In this document: one piece after another, positions 1 through 8,335 of the stretch
How positions within the stretch are numbered: the stretch's first letter is position 1
How the letters are laid out: each line of letters begins with the position of its first letter
Assembly (NCBI RefSeq): GCF_018282115.1
Contig: NZ_CP054306.1
Span: forward strand, 310,001-374,000
Direction: 5' to 3'
Length of the DNA: 64,000 nt
Source of the DNA: Synechocystis sp. PCC 7338
GTDB lineage: Bacteria > Cyanobacteriota > Cyanobacteriia > Cyanobacteriales > Microcystaceae
Program-made: the position numbers and the translations under genes
Notes under the pieces: model-generated
Seen by the model: only the letters and a program-made list of their open reading frames with translations
Database searches by the model: none
Told to the model about the DNA's origin: nothing

Positions 1-184
1 ATTAATACCGAATTTGCCCCACCGAGAAACAGCCATTCTCAGTGGAGTTACTAGGGAAACCGTCACCCGCACATTGAGTAAATTGGAGAAAAAGGGCCTA
101 ATTTTGCGCCAGGGGGCCACGATTGAAATTCTCAATTTGGATTTTCTTCAGCAACTGGTCAGTGGCAATCCTACTTCGGTCTAA
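1..184 (+). CDS. CRP/FNR-family regulator, C-terminal end (partial)
   Basis: The window opens inside a gene; only the last 60 codons are present, ending at TAA 182-184. The translation contains a helix-turn-helix of the CRP/FNR type (HRETAILSGVTRETVTRTLS followed by KLEKKGLI), which in this family contacts the operator DNA. The cyclic-nucleotide/effector domain lies upstream of the window, so the ligand cannot be judged. It is convergent with the DUF58 gene, with about 200 bp and a strong palindrome between them. The family call is good; which paralog it is cannot be said. Confidence 0.8.
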   Translation, partial: LIPNLPHRETAILSGVTRETVTRTLSKLEKKGLILRQGATIEILNLDFLQQLVSGNPTSV

Positions 185-294
185 TTTCGGTCAATTCCCC
201 CATGGGCCTAGGAATCGGTTGGAGATGTTGAGTTGTCCCCTGCCCCCCCTTGATAGGAGTGGTTAATCTCGACTGACCTTCCTTGAGTGTATTT

Positions 295-337
295 AATCCC
301 CCCTAACCCCCCTTGATAAGGGGGGTTAGGGGGGATT
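295..337. repeat. Perfect 20-bp inverted repeat, C/G-rich palindrome
   Basis: The left arm at 295-314 (AATCCCCCCTAACCCCCCTT) and the right arm at 318-337 are exact reverse complements separated by a 3-nt loop (GAT). It sits between two convergent genes, so it could serve as a bidirectional transcription stop, but neither side has a clear T-run. A degenerate relative is visible just upstream (about 233-262) and another at 48731-48832. This suggests a dispersed palindromic repeat family rather than a gene-specific terminator. Confidence 0.85.
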
Positions 338-387
338 TGGGAGGTATAGAGCCATTACTTTGAAGCTTTCAAGCACACACTAAATGA

Positions 388-1695
388 CTAAAGCAGGGTG
401 CGGGCTTTGAGTTGTAGGTAACGATCCACCAACTGTTCACTCACTTTGTCCGCCGGGGCATCTAAGACTAAAACTCCTTTTTGCTTCAGTTTCGCCAGGG
501 CCAATTGCCGCTGTTGCAATAGATTAATGGCCACTGCTTGTTGGTAAGCACTACTAACTGTAGCGGCCGGGGAATGGGCTAATTGGTCCACCTGGGGATC
601 CCGCAAGGTAACACAAAAGGGCAGATAACGGGGGGCTAGCTGAGTGAGGGCAGTGAGCAATTCCCGTGAAGCAGTGGGATCAATTAAATCGGTGATGCAC
701 ACCACTAGGGCTCGCCTAGTTTGTTGTTGCACCAGTTGACCGATCGCCGCACCGTAATCCGGTTCTTGCAAAACTGGTTGAATTGGACTCAAGGTTTTCA
801 ATAATTTAGGCAAGTAATGCAAACCCCGCTCTGGGGGCAACCAACTCACCACTGTCCGGTCAAATACCCCGATGCCCAGGCGATCGCCTCGATGTAAAGC
901 GGTCACTGCTAGGGCCAAACTGGTGTTCAGTGCCCAATCAAAGCGCTGTAGTCCCTGCACCCAAGCGGTCATTAACCGGCCCCGGTCAAGCAAAATAATC
1001 ACCGTCTGTTCCCGTTCTGGCTCCAACACCCGCATAAGGGGAATGCCCCTTCTGGCACTAGCTTTCCAATCCAAATACCGCAGATCATCCCCCGCTTGGT
1101 AGTCCCGTAGTTCCCGAAATTCTGTGCCTAAACCAAGCTTGCGCATTTGTCTTAGGTTCCCCGTAGTGGCCTGGGCCAAGCGAATAGTCAAGGATTTGAG
1201 CCCCATTAAATCGGGGTGGACAGTCACCGTTTCCCCCTCGCCCACTGCCCATTGGTGCCAAGTCAGTTGCCAGGGACATAATTGCCGCACATTCACCTTG
1301 CCCCAACGGTATTCCCCCCGCTGATGGGGTTGTACTTGGTAACCTAACTGAGTGCTGCCCTGGGGTAAAACTTGGGCCGTCTTGATCTCATTCGTGGCCA
1401 AAAATGGGGCGGGATAATCATCTTTAATTTTGGCGATCGCCGATGGGCCAGAATTTGCCACTGTAATGGTAACGGGATTTTCTCGACCAATGGAAAGGGG
1501 TGCCAGGGGCTGCCGTTGCACGGTTATTTTTCGCTTCTTGCCTCGCATATAGTCAATTGCTGTCAGCAAAAAAAGTAAGCTATCTGCTATGGCCAAAGTC
1601 CCCACTGCGTTAGGAATAGTACTCATCCGGGCCACCACCATGGCCCCTCCGCCAATGAGCAGCAGGCAGACATAAAAGCGGAGAGTGGGAACCAT
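388..1695 (-). CDS. DUF58 domain protein, membrane-anchored
   Basis: 435 residues, ATG start. The N-terminus has two hydrophobic segments (about residues 5-22 and 30-47). An extracytoplasmic or cytosolic beta region follows, then the DUF58 signature at about 190-235 (GTEFRELRDYQAGDDLRYLD, WKASARRG, LEPEREQT) and a von Willebrand-A-like fold with VIILLDRGR. DUF58 proteins usually sit beside MoxR-type AAA ATPases; no MoxR gene is seen next to it here. Molecular function is not known for the family; roles in envelope or protein-complex maturation are inferred from MoxR partners. The gene is codirectional with the Mrp operon but 115 bp downstream of it, so co-transcription is possible. Confidence 0.85.
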   Translation of the reverse strand: MVPTLRFYVCLLLIGGGAMVVARMSTIPNAVGTLAIADSLLFLLTAIDYMRGKKRKITVQRQPLAPLSIGRENPVTITVANSGPSAIAKIKDDYPAPFLATNEIKTAQVLPQGSTQLGYQVQPHQRGEYRWGKVNVRQLCPWQLTWHQWAVGEGETVTVHPDLMGLKSLTIRLAQATTGNLRQMRKLGLGTEFRELRDYQAGDDLRYLDWKASARRGIPLMRVLEPEREQTVIILLDRGRLMTAWVQGLQRFDWALNTSLALAVTALHRGDRLGIGVFDRTVVSWLPPERGLHYLPKLLKTLSPIQPVLQEPDYGAAIGQLVQQQTRRALVVCITDLIDPTASRELLTALTQLAPRYLPFCVTLRDPQVDQLAHSPAATVSSAYQQAVAINLLQQRQLALAKLKQKGVLVLDAPADKVSEQLVDRYLQLKARTLL

Positions 1696-1810
1696 AGCCT
1701 TGGGGGGAAAGGGGGAAAAGAATCAGGTTGCCATGCCATGGGGCTGGGGCAGTATTTTGACCACTACCACCATGCAACGGGGAAATTCCCCAGGGCGATG
1801 AACCATCAAC

Positions 1811-2482
1811 TCACAATAACCCCCGGTAACGAATAAAGACCAAAATTGCCCCCCAGGAACCGATCGCCACTTTGAGGGCCACCAGGATATTCAACCAGGG
1901 AATCCAACCGCCACTAAGTTGGGCTCCCATTTCCCCCATAGGCAGGGCCAACCTCAGTAAACTACAGGCCGCTAGGGCAATGAAGAGGAGCACAGAAATT
2001 TTTTCTAGGGTGGCGGCCCGCCAACGTTGGTAAAGCTGATGGAGCCATTCCGGTGGTGCAGTGATGGCCACCAGTCCAATGGCTGTGCCCCCGGCTACCC
2101 CGGCCGCAAATCCTCCCCCTGGACTGAGATGGCCTCGCAGGGCCAGTTCCACACCGATCAAAGCGGCAATGGTGGCCCCCAATCTGGCTAAAACAATGGA
2201 AGGATGGTCGGTAAATTGATGCACCACTGCAACGGGTTGTTCATCCGCCAGCAAAAACCTCACTCCCATAATGGCAATGGTAAACACTACCACCTCAAAT
2301 AGGGTGTCGTAGAGACGGTTGCGGAAAATAATCCCTGATACGACGTTGGGTACGCCACTTTCCTGGGCAATGGTTTCCACAATGGACAGTTCGGAAAACT
2401 CCTCCACCGGTACTACCAGGTTGGGGAGCAGGATCATTTTCAAGTAAAAGCCGATCGCCGCCAGCACATAAATCCATTTCAT
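1811..2482 (-). CDS. mrpB: Mrp-type Na+/H+ antiporter subunit B
   Basis: 223 residues, mostly hydrophobic. It contains the MnhB/MrpB core motif RGHLSPGGGFAAG at about residues 115-127, which matches the family pattern GHNxPGGGFxAG. The N-terminal third (about residues 1-55) is extra relative to short MrpB proteins and carries its own membrane helix. The start ATG (2480-2482) overlaps the stop of the preceding DUF4040 gene by 4 bp, so translation is probably coupled. It is the last gene of the C-D-E-F-G-DUF4040-B operon. Mrp complexes exchange cytosolic Na+ (or another cation) for protons in the plasma membrane; MrpB is a small membrane subunit. Confidence 0.85.
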   Translation of the reverse strand: MKWIYVLAAIGFYLKMILLPNLVVPVEEFSELSIVETIAQESGVPNVVSGIIFRNRLYDTLFEVVVFTIAIMGVRFLLADEQPVAVVHQFTDHPSIVLARLGATIAALIGVELALRGHLSPGGGFAAGVAGGTAIGLVAITAPPEWLHQLYQRWRAATLEKISVLLFIALAACSLLRLALPMGEMGAQLSGGWIPWLNILVALKVAIGSWGAILVFIRYRGLL

Positions 2483-3045
2483 CGGACTACCTCCTGGGAA
2501 GAAGGAATGGGGTTAATGGGAGTCAACACCACTTTTAGTTGACTGGAAGGAATGGTGGCGGAGAAGATTTCTGCCAAACGCTCAATGGGGGTCAACAGGG
2601 CCGGGGCGGCCGGGTCAAAAATAACCTGGGGAGATTGTTGGGGAGACACAGTTTCACTATCTAGGGGACAGGGCACAATTTGTAAGCGGAGATGGTAGGG
2701 GGCGATCGCCGCTGAGATGGCTTGGTGCACATCGGGGGGTAAGGATTGGGGGGATGGGCCTAGGGGGGGCAAAATTCCCACCCGTAAAGTGAGGGAAGAC
2801 CGCACTGCCACCGCATAGAGCGTAATCGACAACATGGTGCCCACCAACGCCTCCGTTAATGCCACATCCGCCGCCCCCAACAGGGCATATACCAAGGCTG
2901 CCACCGCCCCTAAAATCCCCCGCATCACCAGGGCCTGATAGGGGTTACTTTGCACCACCACCAAACTGGCACTTACCGGCAATAAAACGGCGATCGCCAG
3001 GACAATGCCATCGGTATTTTGTAACCAAGCGCCAAAATCAAGCAT
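2479..3045 (-). CDS. DUF4040 (MbhD/MrpA C-terminal domain) membrane protein
   Basis: About 188 residues from the ATG at 3043-3045; a longer reading to 3075 is possible but would overlap the upstream gene more. It has membrane helices at about 10-30 and 40-60, then the DUF4040 stretch (ALLGAADVALTEALVGTMLS) and a soluble C-terminal tail of about 90 residues. In classic Mrp systems this domain is the C-terminal part of the large MrpA subunit; here it is a separate gene, as in Mbh/Mbx-type modules. It overlaps its upstream neighbour (mrpG) by 8 bp and mrpB by 4 bp. Confidence 0.8.
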   Translation of the reverse strand: MLDFGAWLQNTDGIVLAIAVLLPVSASLVVVQSNPYQALVMRGILGAVAALVYALLGAADVALTEALVGTMLSITLYAVAVRSSLTLRVGILPPLGPSPQSLPPDVHQAISAAIAPYHLRLQIVPCPLDSETVSPQQSPQVIFDPAAPALLTPIERLAEIFSATIPSSQLKVVLTPINPIPSSQEVVR

Positions 3046-3325
3046 CACTAATTCTCTCCTCCCCACCGCTGGCACAATAGGCCAACACGTAGCCCAGTAC
3101 CGTATTCCACAGCGCCAGGGAAATGAGCGCCAGCAACAGCAATGGCCATTCCCGCGACAGTTTCAACAACAAGCCCACCACGATCGCCATCGATCCCAAC
3201 GTGTCAGAGATGGAAAGGCTATGGAGCTTGAACACAGAGGAACGTTTTCCCAGTAAAGGGGCGGTGCCCCAAAGCCAAAAAAAAGTCCCCATGGCAATCA
3301 AAATATTGGCAACTAAATTAATCAT
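3038..3325 (-). CDS. mrpG: Mrp antiporter subunit G
   Basis: 95 residues with three hydrophobic segments (about 3-23, 43-60, 63-85). The family feature of small MrpG proteins is visible: an N-terminal helix followed by a short amphipathic stretch (LHSLSISDTLGS, where the family has RxHAxxxxxTLG). The ATG at 3323-3325 overlaps the mrpF stop by 4 bp. Small accessory membrane subunit needed for assembly of the antiporter complex in characterised Mrp systems. Confidence 0.8.
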   Translation of the reverse strand: MINLVANILIAMGTFFWLWGTAPLLGKRSSVFKLHSLSISDTLGSMAIVVGLLLKLSREWPLLLLALISLALWNTVLGYVLAYCASGGEERISDA

Positions 3326-3573
3326 GTCTGTTCCAACCGTTTTAAAACCTGGGCTAATAACATCAAGGAGGCATTACCGACGCTGAGAATCAAAACCCCC
3401 ACCACTCCGATCATCCAGTCATCCCGCATGACGGAAATGATCAAAATCAACACAGAAGTTTTGGTGGCCACACTGGCAAAGGCCAGCATCTTTGACCAAA
3501 CATCTTCCTGCTGCACCGCTGCCACCAGGGGAATAACCAGAGCCAACACCATCAACCACACCAAGAAAGTCAT
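3322..3573 (-). CDS. mrpF: Mrp antiporter subunit F
   Basis: 83 residues with three predicted membrane helices (about 3-20, 27-48, 55-75). Size and position between E and G match MrpF/MnhF. Start ATG at 3571-3573 overlaps the mrpE stop by 4 bp, and its own stop overlaps mrpG. MrpF subunits of characterised systems can bind or transport Na+/cholate, but no function beyond subunit membership can be read here. Confidence 0.8.
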   Translation of the reverse strand: MTFLVWLMVLALVIPLVAAVQQEDVWSKMLAFASVATKTSVLILIISVMRDDWMIGVVGVLILSVGNASLMLLAQVLKRLEQT

Positions 3574-3959
3574 GGCCGCCTCCGTCTTGTGACTTTGTGG
3601 ACCTCATACCACCCCGCTTCATGGTACTTCAGCACCAGTGTTTTGGGGGTAAAGGTAATGAGGAAAATATCAAGAAAAACTAGTCCTGGGGTGCGTTGGG
3701 GTTTGACCCGTTCCATTTCCACCACTTCCTCAGTGTGGGGTCGGAGAATCATTTGCCACGCTTCCCAATAGGCCTGGGGAATGGCGATGAGAATTTCCCG
3801 CCCAATGCGTAGTCCGTCTCGCCACACCGACGAAGCAACGTAGCGACGGGGGATTAGCAACGCTACGGTGATGCCAATCAAAATATTCACCAGACTCAAG
3901 TCCGATGTGAGCAAAAACCAAATCGTGAGCCGTAGCCCCAAATCTAAGACACCAATCAT
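3570..3959 (-). CDS. mrpE: Mrp antiporter subunit E
   Basis: About 129 residues from ATG 3957-3959. A longer in-frame reading to 4097 exists but would run deep into mrpD in another frame, and the ATGA overlap at 3956-3959 fits the operon's pattern. The N-terminus has two hydrophobic segments, followed by the typical MrpE soluble end (TFTPKTLVLKYHEAGWYEVH, where the family has TxTPGTxxxxxxxxxxxVH). The C-terminus is very basic (KVTRRRRP). Confidence 0.82.
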   Translation of the reverse strand: MIGVLDLGLRLTIWFLLTSDLSLVNILIGITVALLIPRRYVASSVWRDGLRIGREILIAIPQAYWEAWQMILRPHTEEVVEMERVKPQRTPGLVFLDIFLITFTPKTLVLKYHEAGWYEVHKVTRRRRP

Positions 3960-5419
3960 GTCAAAATCCAAGCGAATAATAGGGTTAAGCTGATGCTCAT
4001 CATGCCGATCAAGTGGTCGACCTTTTCCCCGGCATCGGGGAGTTTCAGTCCGAGTTTTTTTACAACCAGTACATAGACTCCGGCTCCTACACCACAAATC
4101 ACAATGGCCTTGAGGACATTAATGGGGGTAAAAGCTTGCCAGTAGACGATGTTTCCCACGGCCAATGCCGTCAAGAGAAGCCCCAGAGCAATGGAAAGAT
4201 TTGTGGGCAAAGATTTCCCTGTAGAGCTAGGCCGGAGAAAAACAAACTTGCAAAAAATAATTGCAGTCCCGATCGCCGCGACGTTTAAAGAGATAGCCAA
4301 CCAGGGTGGTAATCCTTTTAAGGTAAGGGTTTTAGCTTCAAAGCCTGCCAAGAGGGGAAACCCAGCAATGGAGGAACTGGCAAGGACAAGGGGAACCCAA
4401 AAGCCAAAGGAGATCGGATTCTTCTGTAAAACTTTGAATTCCCGACTGGGCAAACTGCCTGCCAACAAAAACAAACTAGCTTTGGCCAATCCATGGGTCA
4501 GGGCATAAAAACCGCCGGCAACGGGGGCGGCGAGGATGAAACCCATTTGAGAGACCGTACTAAAAGCCAGGGTTCTTTTGCTATCTTGGGCTGGGATGGC
4601 GTAGGCCACTCCAAACAGGGCCGTTATTATCCCCAAACCCTGCACCAGCATCTGTAATTCGTCCGACAACATACTGCAGCGCAACAGGGGCAAAATACCT
4701 GCTTTGACCACCACCCCAGATAGGATGGCCGAAACCGGTGTGGCCGCTTCTCCGTGGGTCTGGGGCAGCCATAATCCCGCCAGAAAAATACCCCCTTTGG
4801 TCATTAAACCCAAGAAAATTAAGGCGATCGCCTCGGGGGGAGCTTCCGTTAAACCGCTAAAGGCAAAGGACCCATTGCTGGTGTACACCAAGGCCACACC
4901 GATTAGGTAAAACAACATGGCCGTGTTGCTGAGCAGGAGATAGCGGAGTCCCAACCAAATAATCCGGGGTTCCCGGGGATAGGTCATCAGGCAAAAAGCG
5001 GCGATCGCCACCACTTCCAGGGCCACATAAAGACTCATGAAATCCGCACAGAGAAAAGCGGAGTTCAGACTAGTGTGCAGAATAATTAATTGGGCATAGA
5101 AAAAAGCTGAACGGCCGGTGTTCCAGCAATAAACCAACACCGCCAAGGTAACCAGGGCATTGGTGAGCAGGAAATAGCCCGCCAGGGCATCTAGCTGTAG
5201 GGTGACGCCAAAGCTGTCTAGTAATACCCAGGACTGGACATCAGGCGCCGTAAATCCCAGATAGGCCAAACCGAGGGTCAGCAAACAAACAGCCAAGGTT
5301 AAAAATCGGACCGTCGCCGGCAATAGGTAGCCACTAAACCCCGCCATCAAAGACAGGCAAATAATCCCGGTTAACCAGGGCAAAGCATTAAATTCCGCTG
5401 GAATTGCAAATAAGGTCAT
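3956..5419 (-). CDS. mrpD: Mrp antiporter large subunit D (NdhD/NuoN-like)
   Basis: 487 residues, about 13-14 membrane helices, complex I antiporter-like subunit family. Conserved features include the helix with YVALEVVAIAAFCLMTY (the family's membrane Glu) and the TKGGIFLAGLWLPQTHGEAA loop (Lys and His of the proton path). It is the only large antiporter-like subunit in the operon. It may be one of the NdhD5/NdhD6-type proteins named in Synechocystis; those names reflect homology to NDH-1 NdhD, but the gene order C-D-E-F-G points to Mrp. Its start overlaps mrpC and its stop overlaps mrpE, each by 4 bp. Confidence 0.85.
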   Translation of the reverse strand: MTLFAIPAEFNALPWLTGIICLSLMAGFSGYLLPATVRFLTLAVCLLTLGLAYLGFTAPDVQSWVLLDSFGVTLQLDALAGYFLLTNALVTLAVLVYCWNTGRSAFFYAQLIILHTSLNSAFLCADFMSLYVALEVVAIAAFCLMTYPREPRIIWLGLRYLLLSNTAMLFYLIGVALVYTSNGSFAFSGLTEAPPEAIALIFLGLMTKGGIFLAGLWLPQTHGEAATPVSAILSGVVVKAGILPLLRCSMLSDELQMLVQGLGIITALFGVAYAIPAQDSKRTLAFSTVSQMGFILAAPVAGGFYALTHGLAKASLFLLAGSLPSREFKVLQKNPISFGFWVPLVLASSSIAGFPLLAGFEAKTLTLKGLPPWLAISLNVAAIGTAIIFCKFVFLRPSSTGKSLPTNLSIALGLLLTALAVGNIVYWQAFTPINVLKAIVICGVGAGVYVLVVKKLGLKLPDAGEKVDHLIGMMSISLTLLFAWILT

Positions 5420-5760
5420 GGCCAGTACTGTTTCTCAATCGCCCTTACTTCTAGGGTGGGATTCTCCTGGGCCAACTTCATGGTGGCCACCAACATCAAC
5501 GCCTGAATCGAAAGGCCAATGACAATGGCCGTTAAAATCACTGCCTGGGGCACAGGATCGGCATAGGTCAAAGTCGATTTTTCCCCAGTGATAATGGGAG
5601 TGAGGAAGCCGGTGCGGGAAGCGGTCAGGCAATAATAGGCAATTACCCCGGTACTCATCACATCCATGGCAATGATTTTCATAAACAGATTGGGTTTATA
5701 AATCAGGGCCAAAAAGCCGATGATCACCGTCACGAAAATACAAGCCTCCAAACCGACCAT
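5416..5760 (-). CDS. mrpC: Mrp antiporter subunit C (NuoK/NdhE-like)
   Basis: 114 residues, three membrane helices (about 4-22, 27-48, 72-95), size and order of MrpC. The motif PVPQAVILTAIVIGLSIQAL is the MrpC/NuoK signature (family: DPLPQALVLTAIVIxxA). It is the first gene of the operon; the 290 bp upstream (5761-6053) must hold the operon promoter. A TAGATT-type -10 is possible at about 5945-5960, but I cannot assign it with confidence. Confidence 0.85.
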   Translation of the reverse strand: MVGLEACIFVTVIIGFLALIYKPNLFMKIIAMDVMSTGVIAYYCLTASRTGFLTPIITGEKSTLTYADPVPQAVILTAIVIGLSIQALMLVATMKLAQENPTLEVRAIEKQYWP

Positions 5761-6098
5761 GGCCAGTTCCTCCTTTTTACACTAGGTTAAAATCACTAAA
5801 AACCAAGAATGTGTTCAAACATTTCCCTGGGGATTCACTGGGAAGCTTCCGGACACCAAGTTAAATCCTGCCGGTGGCTCCGTAGACCAACAGGCCGTTG
5901 AACATTTTTAGGTGACATTCACCTTTGGTTATGTAATTTAGGTTTTAGATTGCTTAGATTCTATCTTTGTCTGGGTCACAATAGCAATGGCGATCGCCAT
6001 AAAATCCCCTGATGGCGGGGTTAACCTGGGATAATTAGGATTAATGGTTATCCGTGGCTAAAAATGGCCCTAACTGTGCTGATTTGGGAGCAACGATT

Positions 6099-6770
6099 AT
6101 GTTGGAAAGTACCACTGTCAACCCCACCTACCAAGGGCAATTTGGCCCCTTCACTGTCAATGACCACGATCGCCGGGAGGTCATGCTCTACCGCACTGGC
6201 TTGGCCCTGGCCGCCGGAGGATTTAGCCTGGGGGTGGGCATAGGTTTAGCCCAACCTTTTCAGTCCTTGGTCGTTAATTTCCAACTGGCCACAGGTTGCT
6301 TTTGGCTAATGACAGCGGGTTTGGGACTGAGCCTCTGGACGATTCATATTTACCTAGTCGTACTTCACCGCACTTTGCAAATTTTCTGGGCGATCGGCAC
6401 TGCCGCGGCTCTTTACTTCAGTTTTGCCTACCCAGAAGTCCTAGTGACTACAGTCTATGGTCGACCCTGGACTGTCCTTGGTATTGGCTTTACCTTTGCC
6501 GCCCTGACGGGAATCTTCTTTAAGGAAGCCTTTTGTTTCAATCGCTTGGAAACTAAATTTTTAACCGCCCTTATTCCCCTCTTGCTATTAGGTCATTTGG
6601 CTGGGATATTGCTGTTGACCGTGGCCAAAACAGGGATGATTTTAGCCAGCGTTTTATTCCTCATTTTTGTGGCCAGGAAGGCAAGGCAACCCCTTGATCC
6701 AGACATTGGGGATAAATCTGTATTTACCTACCTAGTGGCGCAACGCAAAACAGGGCAAAGTTCCCTGTAG
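6099..6770 (+). CDS. DUF2301 integral membrane protein
   Basis: 223 residues from ATG 6099; a GTG at 6054 would add 15 residues, but the GGGAG at about 6086 favours the ATG. About seven hydrophobic segments make up residues 30-205. The pattern (FTVNDHDRREVMLYRTGLAL, then a long set of helices with short loops and a GRPWTVLGIGFTFAALTGIF stretch) matches the cyanobacterial DUF2301 family of uncharacterised membrane proteins. It is divergent from the Mrp operon. No function is known to me. Confidence 0.7.
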   Translation: MLESTTVNPTYQGQFGPFTVNDHDRREVMLYRTGLALAAGGFSLGVGIGLAQPFQSLVVNFQLATGCFWLMTAGLGLSLWTIHIYLVVLHRTLQIFWAIGTAAALYFSFAYPEVLVTTVYGRPWTVLGIGFTFAALTGIFFKEAFCFNRLETKFLTALIPLLLLGHLAGILLLTVAKTGMILASVLFLIFVARKARQPLDPDIGDKSVFTYLVAQRKTGQSSL

Positions 6771-6821
6771 GAAGTCTGCCAAAAAGTCTGATTTCGTTCT
6801 CTGCAAGTTTGCCGGTGCCTC

Positions 6822-7607
6822 TTAGGCTAACAATCCCTGTTCACTGAAGATGCGGATCAAGGTGCCTTCCGCTGGCAGATTATTGGCCCGAAGGGAGAGG
6901 CGGTTGCTATTAATCCGTTGGATATTCATCCCTTCCACCAAATCCAAAAAGGGTTGCAGAGTTTGGAGGTCACAGTTCGCCCGGTCAGCGGCAGGAGTGG
7001 CGTACTGGGTAGGTACTACCATGCGGGGATTGAGCACTTCCATGGCGGCCTTGGCTTCGGCGGCGTCGTAGTTTTTCGGCCCGCCCCCCACAGGAATTAG
7101 GGCTAGGTCGGGACTGCCCAAAAGAATTTTTTGTTCTTCGGTGATGGGAGAAGCCGCTCCCCCCATGTGTACCACCCGAATGCCCCCCTGACTCCAACGC
7201 CAGACTACGTTTTGACCAAACCTTCTTCCTCCCAGGCGATCGTGGGGCGCACTGATGCCCTGGAATTGGATGCCACCAATATCGTAACTGCCCGGTTCAA
7301 ATAAAATTCTTGGGTTGCCTGGTAAGTTCTCCGCTGCCCCTTCGTCCCACAGTTGGGAGCTAATGAGTACTAAATCCGCTTGCACCCTAGGCAAACGAAA
7401 TCCCTTGGTGCAACCAATGGCCCGAAAGGGATTGGCCAAGATACGGAAACCGTTGGCGGAAAACAAAAAAGCGCTATGACCCAACCATTCCACCTGTAAA
7501 CCAGAGCTAGCCTGGGCAGTGGCTGGTCTGAGTCGATCGCCAATTTGGACTCCAGCAACGGCCAGCAACCCGGCTCCAGCAGTACGAATAAGTTTTCGTC
7601 GTTTCAT
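6822..7607 (-). CDS. Tat-exported MBL-fold protein lacking the metal motif
   Basis: 261 residues. The N-terminus has a twin-arginine-like signal (MKRRKLIRTAGAGLLAVAG), cleaved probably near ATAQA. The mature part follows the metal-dependent hydrolase pattern of the metallo-beta-lactamase superfamily: WLGHSAFLF at 41-49, then ILANPF in place of the usual ILIDPF. Where HxHxDH should stand the protein reads ISSQLWDEGAAE, without histidines. GIRVVHMGG, DLALIPVGG and VVPTQYAT keep other family landmarks, with the His of the last (PMHYGT) replaced by Gln. The fold is therefore likely but metal hydrolase activity is doubtful; a binding or structural role in the periplasm is my inference. Confidence 0.75.
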   Translation of the reverse strand: MKRRKLIRTAGAGLLAVAGVQIGDRLRPATAQASSGLQVEWLGHSAFLFSANGFRILANPFRAIGCTKGFRLPRVQADLVLISSQLWDEGAAENLPGNPRILFEPGSYDIGGIQFQGISAPHDRLGGRRFGQNVVWRWSQGGIRVVHMGGAASPITEEQKILLGSPDLALIPVGGGPKNYDAAEAKAAMEVLNPRMVVPTQYATPAADRANCDLQTLQPFLDLVEGMNIQRINSNRLSLRANNLPAEGTLIRIFSEQGLLA

Positions 7608-7879
7608 GGAAATGGAGAATGGAAAAATTTTTAAGATTCAAGAACTCTAGGGACAAACCTTTGGCGATCGCCGAATGCACTCCCAGCATAATACCAGTAA
7701 TGGTTTTGGGCTTTGGAGCAGGGACAAAATTTAAGCTCCCATTAACCCTGTCTCAAAACTTAACATCATTAACGGAAATATCCTTTAGAATTTTGGCCAA
7801 TTGCCGCTTTGACCATTGGTCAATGTTGTTAGCCCTGGCAGGGGTTAACGTTTCCCCGTCAACAACATAGGATTTTTTA

Positions 7880-8137
7880 ATGATGGAACAAGACTTACCT
7901 AAATATCGCATGGTCTGTACCCTATCCTTTGGGGATATTTACGGCCAAATTATTGTCTGGTTGATTGTAATTTTTCTTTCCTTGGCATCGGCCCTAGCGT
8001 TGGCCAGCAGTACCAGGCCGGTCTATGCCCTGGCCACAGTGGGTTTGGTGTTGGTGCTTTCGCTGCCGTTTTTACTGTTCAGCTTTGTCACCACCCTATT
8101 TAACCATTTGGATTTTGTCCCAGTGGAATCGGATTAA
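7880..8137 (+). CDS. Small two-helix membrane protein, unknown function
   Basis: 85 residues with two strong hydrophobic segments (about 20-42 and 48-75), cytosolic ends short and acidic (C-terminus FVPVESD). Start ATG at 7880, with a second ATG at 7883. It lies 199 bp upstream of the ABC ATPase gene on the same strand. I do not recognise a family; the composition and codon use look like the neighbours, so it is probably a real gene. Confidence 0.65.
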   Translation: MMEQDLPKYRMVCTLSFGDIYGQIIVWLIVIFLSLASALALASSTRPVYALATVGLVLVLSLPFLLFSFVTTLFNHLDFVPVESD

Positions 8138-8335
8138 AGGTCAAAGGCTACCCATGGGGATAAGGGGGAAAATTGGGAGCTACCGTGGCTTTTGCGGCTC
8201 TGTTTGCTAGAGTTTGAGTGGCAAATTCTTGGGATGCATTTTATTGGCTTGATTTGCTCTGCCAATGCTCCCTCGGGATTTGTAAGAAAACTGCCATCAT
8301 CTCCTATTAGCAACTTTTCCCCTCCCCAGAGATCT

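Noticed and set aside
233-345. Runs of C and G that look like CRISPR repeats
   Set aside because: They are one perfect palindrome plus one degenerate copy, with no regularly spaced identical repeats and no cas genes.
8192-8335. 48-residue N-terminal extension of the ABC ATPase
   Set aside because: It has no similarity to ABC ATPase starts, and the ATG at 8336 begins exactly where the family begins.
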